A DNA stretch of 64,000 nucleotides, taken from the NCBI GenBank assembly GCA_002118135.1, contig BDIU01000070.1, positions 248,001-312,000 of the forward strand, in the 5' to 3' direction. The notes under the pieces are model-generated. The model was not told the origin of the DNA and did not search any database. It saw only the letters and a program-made list of their open reading frames with translations. The stretch is from Trebouxia sp. TZW2008 (taxonomy: Eukaryota; Chlorophyta; Trebouxiophyceae; Trebouxiales; Trebouxiaceae). Shown here piece after piece: positions 1-11,847 of the stretch. The stretch's first letter is position 1, and each line of letters opens with the position of its first letter. The translations under genes were made by a program, and so were the position numbers.

Positions 1-3000
1 GCATAACAGAAGTCGATTTGCAAATTCTGCTTCAGGGGACCTATGTTGCTGAGCAGATCAATGCAGGCAGCCCAACCTACAGTAACCTGGACAAGGTATG
101 TGAGCTGCTATTGATCAATTAGCTTCAGGCAACTTGGCGCGCTCTTTCTCTTGCGCTCTCATGGTTTGTTGCTGTTGCAGTCATCCATCACCAACCTACA
201 GCCAAAGAGCAATGCACTATATGCTGACTGGATTTCCGTCTGGGTGATCTCTCTCTTCCTATACTGGGTAAGTCATAGCCACTTTTGCTGATATTCCTAT
301 GTGGCTGCAGCTCAGTCTCAGGATTCTGAGCTGTATCTACAAAGCGTTTCTGACATAGACTTCCATCTGCAGCAACTGTGGCGATACAACACACATGCTG
401 TTGAGATGCGAATTGACCATCTGAATAGCATGACTGGAGCTGGCACTGAGGCTCAGACTATCATGGTGAATGATATTCCTGAGATCAACAAGGTGAGCTA
501 CCTCGTGCACAGGGTTGCATTGTCATCAACAGTCCAATCTGCGGCTCATGTAGAGCAGTACACCGAGTATAAACCATTACTCGGCAGAAGTGCACGCAGC
601 AACAGCATTGATGCTTTGAGAGAGCATTTGTATCAACCGTCCCTTGGCGCGTGTCTTGAGCAAATGGTCACTGATGGTGATGCCGCAGCTGAGCAAGGCA
701 ACTTCTGTCACCATTATGTAGCAAATGGCCTTCGTTTGCATGTGACGCACTTCGATGTGGTCCTTCAGCTGTCCTACTCAGAAGTCAGCAGGAATCGTTG
801 TCCCTGCCCCTCAATGTTGCCCACTACAGGGAGTGGTGAGCAAGCTGGCAGGCGCAGTCAGCAGCAAGTTGCCAGGATCTGGCAAGAACAGCAGGGCTGC
901 ATCAAGGCAGAACAGCAGGAGAGGCACTGAGATGCAGGGCTTTGAGGATGGCAGGACACATCTAGCCAATGCCAGTGACAGCTCAGATGCCAGCTATCAA
1001 GGGCCCATCACCATTGCTCCACACCAGTAGGTGTCCCCTCTCTTTGCACTGAATAGCAGCAGCTCTTGCAATAGCAGCTCTGGTTTCAGCCAACATTTTG
1101 CAGTCCATTTGGAAGCATTGAAAATGCTTATCAATGTGTGTGAGCTTCTATCATAGCCTTGCCAAGTTGGCCAAACTGTGCAAGCAGGCCATTGATGCAG
1201 AGGTAGTTGCTGTGTCAAAGCTTGTGCTGGCCATGCAATGCCAGAACCAGCAAGCATGTTTGGAAAGGCTCAGAATTTTTGGGCCTTGGACCCTGCAAGC
1301 CAGGACCAACATGTTTCTATGCTCAGGAAACTTACACAGGGCGTCAGGAAGTCTGTTGCTTGCATGCAGTCCATGCAAGCCTACAGGCGTACCATCTCAC
1401 TCAGCAACAAAAATGCTGCTGCAGGACTGGGTACGCAAACATGTTGGCCAATCAGGAAGCAGCACAGGAGCCAAGGTATGACCCACCGCACCAGGAGGAT
1501 GTCATGTCCAGCACTCAGGAGCTCATGGTGCCTGCACACAATGCGCCATCATATGACGCCCCAGGAGGAGGTTTCAGCGCTAATCCCAAGGTGACCCTTG
1601 CTTTGCTGGAGACTGTACTGTCTTGTCTGCTAAGTGCGGGCCATGTCTACCTTTTGCAATGTGACTGTATGCGGATGTTGGTTTATGTGCAACAAGTAGC
1701 GCACCAATTTGAGGCGCTAGCAGCTGCTGCAGCTTGGCTTACATGTTGATGGCAAAAGTGGTCTGCATATACTAATGGGGGTCGCGTCTAATCCCGGGAC
1801 AGAGCAGCTGTTGCTGCATGAGCTTCCATTGCTGTCTCTATACGAGTTGCAGCAGCGCCAATTGTGTTGTTCTCGGTTGTCAGGCATGAGCTGCTTAAGC
1901 CTTGACTGAGCATGTGATGCTACAGGCCAAAGCCATGCTTGACTCCGGGATGAACGGAGAGGACATGGTCAATCAAGAGTTTGAAGAGCTGTACCCTGGG
2001 AAAGTGGAGCGGACACAAATTGTGTATGCGGCCAAGGTGCCTCCTTGCCTTTGCTCATGCAGGCCTGCTTTGGTCCATGAGCTCAGGCTTGCACAAGGCA
2101 GTCTCGACGCTGTTCTGAGTGAGACAGGGTGCATCATCAATGCAGTCAGCCTTTGCAGAAGAGCTGACAACCCGAATCAATGCCCCAAATGAAAACAAGT
2201 TTCTATGTTGTTTGCTTGTATCATCTTCTGCCACCGTGGAGGTGAGCCTTGCCCCTGAGCTGTTTCTCACCTTGCATGTCTCACCTTGCATCAACAGCAG
2301 CACCAGATGGTTTCAGACTGACAGACTCTATAAACATTGGTTGCGTGTGCTACGATTTGGCTCACTGCTTGTGTTGCATGCCAGGACCTGACCAACATGT
2401 TTAATGACTTCATGAAGACTAAGGGCAAATTGGAGACAGTGCTTGACAAGTACCAGATGAAGATGGAGCATCACAAGAAGATCAAGAAGAGGGACACGGT
2501 ATTGTCTTGATCAAGTGGCACACAGTATGCATATGCATGTACTTCTGCTCATTGTAGCCTCCTTGTGAATGAATCAAATTGTCTCAGACACTGTAGACTT
2601 GCTTGCTGGTCCTGCACCAGCATTGCTGTTTTGTGCTGGCTCCTGATAACATGTGTTATTGGATGTAATGATTTGCAATCAGACACTAAATGCTTTCTGT
2701 CAGAATGGTCAAGGATTGACCTTTGCTCATAATGTTGTGACTGCCGCTTTGACAATATCAGGGCAGACAAGCATGTTGTGTGGGTTGTTGACTGCAGCAA
2801 TGCTGTTAAACCATTGGGCCTGCATAACAAAGCTGAGGCGCAAGTTGGAGAGCGTGATAACATGACATCTGAGCCTCTGAAAGGGCAGACACTGACTCAC
2901 AGGTGAGGGTGACAGGAGCACAGTATGGCAAATGGGGCCGGGAGAAGTACGGACTGAAGCCCAAGAAGATTGATGCCTTGGAGTTCTACCCAGACCGCCT

Positions 3001-6000
3001 ACAGGAGCTGTGGACTCAGATACAGAAGGAGCAGGTTTGTCTTTCAGGAGTTATCTGTCTGCTACTTGGCGCCGAATTTGCTGCATTGTTGGCTCGAGTT
3101 GCAGCTGCCAGTGAGGGCATGTATGCTGTTGTGTCAGTCAAGTCTTTCTTGTGCATCCATGCTGAGCTACAACACAAGTGTTTTGTGCCGCTGGTCTTCC
3201 TCAAATGACACTGACATTGTTGCATTGTTGTTTGGAGAAGACATCTGCAGTGTGCAAGGAAACATGCAAGACACCTTTCTGACTATATGCTGCCATTCAA
3301 GGCATTTGCAACAAAAATGCATTCAGCTGTTCACTGCTAGCACAATCATGTGGCAGTGTGTGCCTGGACAAGCCGTCTGCAGATTGCTTGCCCTTGATGC
3401 ATGGCCCCTCAGCTTGCCTGCATGTCATGAGCCACCCTCCTGTTGTTGACCATACTGGGTGTTGCTGCCAATCATGGGGATTGCAACTGAACATGTTGTG
3501 GATTTTCATAGCAGGCCATCATGACAGCAGTAAACAACGCCAGCAAGCTTCATCTGATGCCACAGTGCAGCACCTGCTGTTATTGAACTTGTTTGGAAGA
3601 TCATACCGCTGCCATTGCATGACACTGAAGCTGTTGTGTGCTTGCAGGGCACAGCCAAGGGCAAAACACAGTCAGCGGCCTTTGTGACGTTCAAAGACAC
3701 ATTCACAACCACTATTGCGGCGACCAGCATGATGCACCATGACCGCCGCCACTGGACCACCAGCGCTGCCGCAGCCCCCAGGGTGAGAACTTTGTGCCCT
3801 TGTAACACCTTTTCTGTTTGCTGTCTGGGAGTTTCGGTTTTGATAGTCCTCAATTGTGACTCAACATCTTGCTGCCTCAGAGTTTGGGGTTTTGACAGTC
3901 CTCAATTGTGACTCATCCTTTTGCTGTCTTGGGGTTTGGGATTTTGAAAATCCTTCATTGCAACTCAATCTTTAGAATAGGCAAGCATTGTTGACAATAC
4001 AAGTCGATAACAGTAGGCAATACCAGTAACGTCTCGGTGCAGTCGAAGCAACAGGAGACGTTGCTTCTGACCTCTGATCTGGAATTTGTAATGTGATGTG
4101 ATTGTACAACACAGTTGCTGCCACTGAGGAATCGGCCAGTTTTGACCCAGCTTTTGGCCTGCTGACACTTTCAGGACTTCCACAAGGCTGAGACCATGTC
4201 AACACCAGATATGGCATACGTGGAAACAAAGTCTGTCCCAAACATCAGCAAAGTTCCTGTACATTTGCACCATTGAACAGTTGGACTATGTTTAGGAAAA
4301 GTAAAAGGTCTATGTTGTTAGGCCTTGGATATACCGTGGCGTACCCGCTTTGTTGCGTTCATATCTCATCAAAGAATGGCTCCTAGCTCTGTGCCCAATC
4401 CTCCAAGCGTCCTATCCTGGACACTGTTTGTGCTGCTGGCCATCTCCTGTCTATTGCTCAACCAGAAAGTATATTTAGCTCTGTGTTTGTTGCAGGATGT
4501 GCTGTGGCAGAACGTTGGTCTGTCTAGCAGCGGCTACTTGACTGCAGCCATCCTATCCTGGACACTGTTTGCGCTGCTGGCTATCTTCTATTTGATTCCT
4601 GTGGGTGCTGTGCAAGCACTGCTGCAAGTGGACAAGCTGGAGCGCTACAAGTTCTTCAGGGTCATCATGGATGTGAGTCACACTGCTTACTTGTGAGTAC
4701 ATGTGCATAGTATGGCAGGCAGCTTTGGCGGGCACCACTGCTTTAAGCAGACTGGTCTGACACAGCCTGAGTGCTGCATCAAACGCTGCGTTGTAAAATT
4801 GTTAGAAGCCTTGCCAGCTGCTTCTGTCAGATATCAAGGTTCCTTGAGGTCTACATGAGTCACCCATTGTGCAGGCTTCACTGCTTATAGCAGCGACCGA
4901 GCAGAGTTTGCACGCGCCATGCAGGTCAAGATTCTGAGCAGTATCATCACTGCAGTGTTGCCTGGTATTGTGCTGACCATCTTCTTGGCACTGCTGCCCA
5001 CAATCCTCAGCTTGCTCAACAAGAAGGTCCAGAAGATGACCTCAGAAACTGATGTGGAGTTCGGAGTAGTGCGTAAGTACTTTGCTTTCCAGGTATGAGC
5101 TTGGACATGATGGCATGGCCACCCTGACACTCTTCTTGCTGATTGCTTTCACGTCTGTTCGTGTATGAACAGTGCTGCTTTTTGAGGTCCTGGCATGCTA
5201 CAAAGAGCTCATGGTAGATGCATGTTGATCAATCACAGCGATGCAGAAAGCCTCTGTGCACAAGCTGAATTGCAGCATGCATAGGAGCTGCGGATGCTAA
5301 GGCCTTACTTTGCGGAACACTAAGCACTGCAAGAGCCTGCAGTGCTCGCTTTCTCAATTCTGGGATATACATGCATGCCAATCAGAACAGCCTATCTTCC
5401 TCTGCTTCCACAGCTGCCATTTGCATGTTGCGACCAACTGCACAAGCTCTTATGATCCAAAGAGGGCCCTGTGACTCACTGCTGTCTGATCTGCAGGTCA
5501 TCACAACCTTCTTGGGCTCTCTGCTGGTGGGTTCGTTCCTGAACCAGATCTCAGCATTCTTGGACAGCCCAACTGGCATCGTCAACACGCTGGGCAACTC
5601 AGCGCCTCAGACCGCCACCTTCTTCATGACCTACATTCTCATCCAGGCTTTCATCAAGAACCCCCTGCAGCTGCTGCGCCTGCCAGGCTTGATCTTCTTC
5701 TGGCTGAAGTACCGCCTGGCCACCACGCCGCGCCAGAAGGCCGCCACCTGGAAGGACACCCACCTCAAATACGGCACCAATGTACGCACAGCATAGACAC
5801 CCAGCTCCCTGTACAGCGCACATGTTGCGTGCGACTGTTTCAGCCTGCTGCTGCTGTTGCTTCGGCCTTGTTATCTGATGATGCCAGCGCCTTTGACTCT
5901 GCATCAGTTGCAATGCTATAGAGGAGGAGCATCGTCATCATCATTATGATCATCATAGACATGCATTCTATCAAGATATAGGAGCTGTCTGGCAATTTGT

Positions 6001-8428
6001 GTCTTGCAGCTCAGCACCACTGCCCCAGGGCTGTGACATCAACTGTTGGTCGCAGGGAAGATGCAACCTGCTTTTCTGTCAAACTGGGCCAGATCTTTAC
6101 CTCAGCTGTAGCTGCAGCCTGAATGCATATTACTGATTAGCAATGCTGTGTGACCTTGTACAGCTGGTGCTGTTGACTGTCAGCATCAAGCTGCGCTGTG
6201 GCTGTGCAGGTGGCCAATGACACCATCATTCTGCTGATTGGGCTGGTGTACTGCGTCATCCAGCCCATCATTGCCCCCCTGGCCCTCATTTACTTTGCTA
6301 TTGGGGTGCTTATCTGGAAGTACCAGGTCGTCTATGTATACGTGCCATTTTTTGAGAGTGGCGGCAAGGTAAGCCATGTGGTGCTTGATGGAGCGTACCA
6401 GTGAATAGCTAAGCGACAACTTTGCAAACATGCTGCCCTCGTGCTGACTTGGTCAGCCCAGGCATTCACAATGTATGTCATGCTGCCAGATGCAGCTAGA
6501 CCCCGCCAGGGCAGCTTGGATATGACCGGCGTGCTCAGCAATGCTGAGTGTTTGCTGTAAGTTGAGCGGGGTTGGCTCTGCTCAAAATGTTCATAGCGTT
6601 GAGATATTAAGATGCATGTCCATGTGGCACTGAACTGCAAACAACCAGCAGATGCTCACCAAGCCATGTTGTCCTGCTCTTGCTGTCAGCCCTGCAGCAA
6701 CAGCTGGACAAGCATCGCTCAAATATCATCTGCTGTTGCTTCAGGTCACAGTGCAAATGACGCTGACGTGCAGATTCATCTGCCTAAACAAACTCTCTTG
6801 TGTGGTGCTGCAGCTGTGGATGCAGATCTTCCAGCACATCATCACGGCCATGTTCTTCTTCCAGATCATCATGGTTGCCCTGTTTGGCATCAAAAAGGCC
6901 CCGGGACCTGCAGTGCTAACTGCACTTCTGCTGCCTGTGACTCTGGCCTTCCTGCTGTACAACCTCAAGCTGTTCAACCGCCCTCAAGTCATTGTCAGCA
7001 ACAGGACTGCAGCGGACATTGACAGGAGGCATGCACAGGTCAGCAGCCTTGCTAAGCCTTATCTACGGTTGCACCATGTTGTTTACACTTGCTTGATGCT
7101 GGAAAATTTGACCATGTTTGCAGCATGTTGCGTATGTTGAGAGCCGAGATGGACTGCCCCTGCATCATGCTGCAGATGCTTAGATGCTACCATAAAACAG
7201 ATTGCAGATAGAAACTTTTGTCTTTATCATCTCTGCACCTTGGTCTGCGCAACATCATGCAGTGCTGGGTGTGTTTTTGCACAACAATTTTGGTCAGGTT
7301 GCACGCATACAGCTGACTTGATCAAGTGACCACTTGTCTACCTGCATTGCATGCTTGCAAATCAGACACCAAAGTGTAATTGCATCAATCGTACTTTTGC
7401 CAGCTGAACAGCAAGCAGCTGATAATCAGCAGAATGAGGTCATGCTGCTCCCCGTGCACAGAACATGATTTTTAGGATCCCGTACAATTGCCAGTCAAGA
7501 AAGCCGTGAAACCACTTCGGCTGCTCCCGTGCAAACAGTCTGACTCAAATCAACATCAAAATGTTCAACCTCAAACCAGCGCTGTGCTGTAAGGGGAGTC
7601 AGCACAGCCCTTGGTGCAGCATATTCTCTCGCCCTCACAACAGACAGGCTCCCATAACCCTTAGACCCGTCAGCAGAGTGAGTATGTCTTTCACAGAAAC
7701 CTGAGTTCAGGAATGCTGACAAGTGCATGCTGTGCTGTAGGGAGGGGAGTCAGCACAGCCTCTGATGCAGCAGATTCCCTCCCCCTCACAAGAGACGGGC
7801 TACCATGACCCTGAGACCCGCCAGCAGGTGGACCGCTACATACCACCGGGCTTCACGCTGGAATCATCAGGTACTGTCCAAATTCAGCACGCTACTTCAT
7901 GACAAAAACATTGCACCAACAGCTTTGTGCAAGGCATGAGTCTGGGTGTACCACACTGTAGCTCAGCAAGACTGGACGCTGCCAACAAAGAACTTATCAC
8001 TAGGACATCATGTGCCTCCTCTCCATTTTGCTTGACATGGTCTTTGGCTGTGCCTGCTGCAGCCTTCTGGCATAGCTATGTGGCAGAACAGGCAGTCTCT
8101 TCGAGGTGCAGCACCCTATCGTAGGGTTGCAACAACTGTGTAGACTGACTTTGCTGCCATGCACATGAGCACCGGCCAGAGTGAATGCACATCATCCATT
8201 GAAACATCCTAGGCATGCTGCTTGTGCTTTGCTGCCTAAGTGTTGCTCCAGATCAATGCACTCATGCTGAAGCGCTGTTGACATGCAGAGCTGGAGGAGA
8301 TTGTGGCAGAGACTCAAAGGGTGTCGCCTCAGGTTGATGCATACATTGCTGAGAATGGTGCCATTAACAACGGCAAGAAGCACAGCGGCAAGAAGGCTGC
8401 ACACGGCAATGATATTGAACGGCAGTGA
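1..8428 (+). CDS. OSCA/CSC1-like calcium-permeable osmosensitive channel (3' part, multi-exon)
   Basis: Hyperosmolality- or stretch-gated cation channel of the plasma membrane or an endomembrane (OSCA/CSC1/TMEM63 family, DUF221). The first coding base lies before the window; reading is open from base 2. Visible exons, in order: 1-95; 181-267 (a membrane segment ending FLYW); 373-492 (AVEMR then IMVNDIPEINK, the usual start of the cytosolic PHM7 domain); about 840-1030 and 1470-1590 (a Ser/Gln-rich insertion); then cytosolic blocks near 1925-2035, 2387-2499, 2903-3034 and 3648-3780 (AAFVTFKD). The channel core follows: 4496-4673 (DVLWQNV, IPVGAVQALLQVDKLE), 4875-5095 (VLPGIVLTIFLALLPTI), 5497-5781, 6210-6368 (PIIAPLALIYFAIGVLIWKY) and 6813-7040. 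The short C-terminal tail is at about 7773-7870 and 8287-8428, ending TGA. The order matches the family's PHM7_cyt plus RSN1_7TM layout. The family call is secure; exact borders of the insertion exons are not. Confidence 0.88.
3815..3972. repeat. Intronic tandem repeat, about 3 units of 50-58 bases
   Basis: Three consecutive diverged units share TTGCTGTCT..GGGTTTTGA..GTCCTCAATTGTGACTC. They sit directly downstream of the donor of the exon ending near 3780 in the OSCA-like gene, and the third unit is the most decayed. Confidence 0.75.
4409..4460 (+). repeat. Exon shadow: copy of OSCA-like membrane exon segment
   Basis: The stretch CCTATCCTGGACACTGTTTG followed by TGCTGCTGGCCATCT reappears with few changes inside the true exon at 4549-4599, which encodes ILSWTLFALLAIFYLIP. 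The shadow lies in the intron about 90 bases upstream of the exon. It is not in a frame that joins the neighbouring exons. Confidence 0.8.
7583..7680 (+). repeat. Exon shadow: decayed copy of the OSCA-like C-terminal tail exon
   Basis: About 98 bases (GTGCTGTAAGGGGAGTCAGC to CGTCAGCAGAGTG) align with 7731-7828, which holds the acceptor and first part of the tail exon encoding PETRQQVDRYIPPGF. The copy has many substitutions and no matching open frame. Confidence 0.8.
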
Positions 8429-9045
8429 GACATACAGAAAGCAACGCTTCTTGCACTGCATCAGCTTTCCTTGAGGGCATGATGTGTTTTTGATGCAGAG
8501 CGCATGGTCCTGGCTTGACATCTGCGCTGCATCCTGACAACAAATGACTATGCTCACCATCTTACAGGCAGTGCCTCTGAATTCAAACCTGATGTGTCCA
8601 TTGTTCCTGCTACTTTGTTTGAATTGTGTTGACAGACTTGTTGACATACTTTCACAAAACATGTCACTTTGACTGAGCTAGTCACAGCTCAATTTTGATT
8701 GACGGTCGTTTGATTTTGTTAGATTATCTGTGACTGCCTCGAAGAACATTCTTTGAATTCAATGTGATGAATGCGGTTTCAGCACGCTGCTTTCTGCGTC
8801 ATGTGTATGTTTTGCACCAGGAGTCAAAACCCTTGAAAGCTTCCACACTGTGTGAGAAAGCCCCAAGAAGATTGTGGGCACCTGTGTGCCTTGACAGAAT
8901 CACATCCAACGCCCCAGTACATAGTCATCACACCTGTTTTGGCTCACGGAATCGTTTCAGATTTCACCCTGCCAGAGTTTCCTGCAGACTGGCGTCATTT
9001 CACCAGCAACATCTTGTAGGCTGCTTTCGCTCAAAGGTCAACGAC
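8429..9045. other. Intergenic: OSCA-like 3' side and ARL2BP 5' side
   Basis: Both neighbours are on the + strand. A 129-codon open frame from 8764 has no recognisable protein features and overlaps the ARL2BP start in another frame. I see no clear promoter element. It probably holds the 3' UTR of one gene and the 5' region of the next. Confidence 0.4.
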
Positions 9046-11014
9046 ATGGGGGCTCCTGCGTCCGACAGGACCAAATGGCGCTCGATGACTAGCTTTTTGA
9101 AGCGGCCCTTTACAGGTAACTGTGATCAACGCCCAAACTTTCAGCCTGTATGACTGCGTGCATAGCAGGCAACAATGCACGGCTTGCAGGTGTATCAGGG
9201 GTAACATTGGTTGGTGATGAAAAGTTTGAAGACGAGGATATGCAAGTTGGCGACGACTGTGAAGACTGCACAGATGTGAGTACACAGATGCCCTGCATCT
9301 GCTCACTCGAAGGCTTGAGCTGTTGCTAGTAACCTGACTAAATCGGATTGCTTCTTGGAGGAGATGTGCGCTCAGGACGATGGCTCCCTTGACACAGCAG
9401 CTTGTCAATTTGACAAAACTGTAGGCGTTCTGCAAGGTACAGAGTGACTACACATCTACAGCGCACATCTGGTACCTAGCATTCAAAGCTATATGCAACA
9501 TGACACGATGCAGATGTTTTGCTTGACCCAAGCTTTGAGCAGATCCAGAGCACCTTCTGCCAGAAGCACTGTCATGAATTTGAGGTAAATCAAGAATTCC
9601 AAGCTGCTGACAATGTATCACTGCATATTGTCCTTGATCTGCTGATTATGTACTACTGCATGTTATCACTGATCTGCTGATATTAGGATGCTGCATGTTG
9701 TCATGGATCTACTGATATTGCATTTCTGCATGCTGTTGTGGATCTGCAAGAATGGTGGGTCTTTTCAGGATGTGGACGAGAATAAGTTGTCGTACACTGA
9801 CACGTTCCATGAGTACCAAGCTGTTGTTGAGAGAAACCTTGAGCAAAGGCTGTCAGCTGCCATTCCTGACTTCAGCATGGACAGCTTCATTCAGGTAGGC
9901 AGGGCTGGCTCAAGGCGCCTATCTCTGCGCATTCGGCCTGCATGGGTTTTGTTGTTCAACTGCTGGTCTTAGATCCAACATTCATCACATATTGTGCTGA
10001 TACTGATCTGAATTGAGGTTCATGCATTGATAGCGACAAGGAGATAATCAGCAGCAAGAGCAAGCACAGACCTGTCAATCTACTTGAAATGAGAAGTTTT
10101 GCATAGACTTTGCTCTAAAGTAGCCTAGCCTTTGGAAATACTGTTGCTGTCTGAAGTGTCAGCCATCCTGATGGAAACTTGTCATCATGCAGCAGAGCAG
10201 CGTCATACCTAAAGGATTACAAGGTTGTGTTTCAGTATCCTGCTTGTTTGAATGTTCTGCTTGTTCTGTTCTGCTGCTTTTCAAGTTCTCACAGAAGTTC
10301 AAAGTTACAATGCATATGGGCTTGAGCTCCCTCATTCGCAGGGTCTCTTCCGGCCAGCTTGATCATTGCCAGACACTCAAACCTGCTTTGCTGAGCAACA
10401 CAGTTTCCTACAGCTGAACAATGGTTCACGAGACTGCAAGCTTTTGGACTGTATCTCAGGTGTTGGACAGGCGAAGAGATGAGATAATGGAGGAGGTTCT
10501 GGACCTGCTGATGTCTTTTGTGGACTTTCAAGCCTTCAAGGAGTTGATGCTTGCACACAAGCAGGAGGGTGCCATCAGTGCACTGCAGGTCTGAACCTTT
10601 CTTGCCTCAGCCCATATGCCATCAACTGTGTACTGTATATTGCATCCAATAGCAACATCACAGCTTGCGCCTCCCATTGTAGCTCAGCAGCTTGAAAAGT
10701 GCGACTTGATTGGCCGTACAGCTTGGCATGTCTTCATCTTGGCTTGCAGCTTTACACAGCAAAAAGTGGTTTTGCGTGCACCTTTCCTTGCATTTGCTTG
10801 CCTGATCAGATTATGGTATATTTTGAGTGGATGCATGTAGCGGTGTGAGGAATTAGCACCTTGCCATTTAGCTAGCTTTTGAACCCATCCGCGCTCTGTA
10901 ACAATGCAGGTGAATGTGTCACCGGCAGTGGTGCACTGCGAAGAGCAAGAGGAGGGTGACATGCGCCCAGACCTAGATGCTGAATTGCATGTGTCCAGAC
11001 TCCAAGTCTGCTAG
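9046..11014 (+). CDS. ARL2BP: ADP-ribosylation factor-like 2-binding protein (BART domain)
   Basis: Effector that binds the small GTPase ARL2 or ARL3; in other eukaryotes it acts at mitochondria, centrosomes and cilia. Seven exons join with matching phases: 9046-9115, 9190-9275, 9376-9436, 9514-9584, 9769-9894, 10460-10588 and 10910-11014. The start is the ATG opening MGAPASDRTKW. After an acidic leader (KFEDEDMQVGDDCEDCTD) comes the BART domain: GVLQ, LLDPSFEQIQSTFCQKHC, ENKLSYTDTFHEYQAVVE, AAIPDFSMDSFIQ, then EVLDLLMSFVDFQAFKELML. These line up block by block with animal ARL2BP (ENKLIYTPIFNEY, IPEFNMAAF, FTDFLAFKEMF). The acidic C-terminus ends ..VSRLQVC. The first exon is the least certain part because its sequence is not conserved. 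Confidence 0.9.
9619..9750. repeat. Intronic tandem repeat, about 4 units of 35-38 bases
   Basis: Degenerate units resembling CTGCATGTTGTCATGGATCT plus ACTGATATTG fill the intron just before the ARL2BP exon at 9769. The last unit runs into the polypyrimidine/acceptor zone. Confidence 0.75.
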
Positions 11015-11847
11015 CTATAGTGCAGGTGTCTGTCAAGCGGAAAAACATCTGCTTGTCCTGCTCGGGTGTGTAGGTTGTTGTTCAGTTTACGTAGATCAAT
11101 CGCTTGCTTCGTGCCTGGAAGGACAAGTAACTCCCAAGCAGCAGTGAGCTTGTTTGCCCAACATCAGCAAGCACTTTGTTGCTCAGCATGGTGCTCTGAT
11201 GAAATGGTAACAACCTGACACACATATACTGGAGTTGCACGTACGTGCAGCAAACCCTGCAATATGCTGATACACGACTCATACTGTTTGATGACCCTAC
11301 TGCTAGACAGCAACCGAGAATCCCCCAGCATGCGTACACGTATGCAGTGCAGTGTGAGGTTTGAGTAGACTGATAGATAGCCCTTTGTAGCAGCACATAA
11401 AAGTGAATTATGGAATAGTAAGCTGAAGCTGCAGCGCAGACTCTGATGCCAAGGACTCTTTTCCTTTGAGCTCAGCAGATCTACAGGTAGTATTGCAGAA
11501 AGCAAAAGGAAAATTTACGCCGTCAGGCGTCATAAGGAAGTGCAGCCTCTATACAAAACCACTTCACTGAAAGCTCAATTGTTCCATCACATACTTGCAG
11601 AGGATACTGATTGGCGTACAACTAGTGCGAAACATATCTGTTCGTTTGATTTCTCCTTTTCCAGCACGCTGTGCACTATGCCTTGCTGGAAAAGTTCCCT
11701 GCCTTACACACCGCCTGCATTTCAGAACATCATTGCTGCTCTCAACAAGCATCAAACAAGCTGAGAGTCATGCATGAGGGTTATGCCTGGGAAATCCGTA
11801 ACGGGAAATGCAGAAGGGTTGAGGGGATGCATGTCGGCAACATGCAC
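11015..11847. other. Convergent 3' region between ARL2BP and the Tudor-like gene
   Basis: The two neighbours end facing each other here. Only short open frames of about 60-110 codons with no family resemblance are present, so this is most likely 3' UTR sequence and spacer. Confidence 0.4.
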
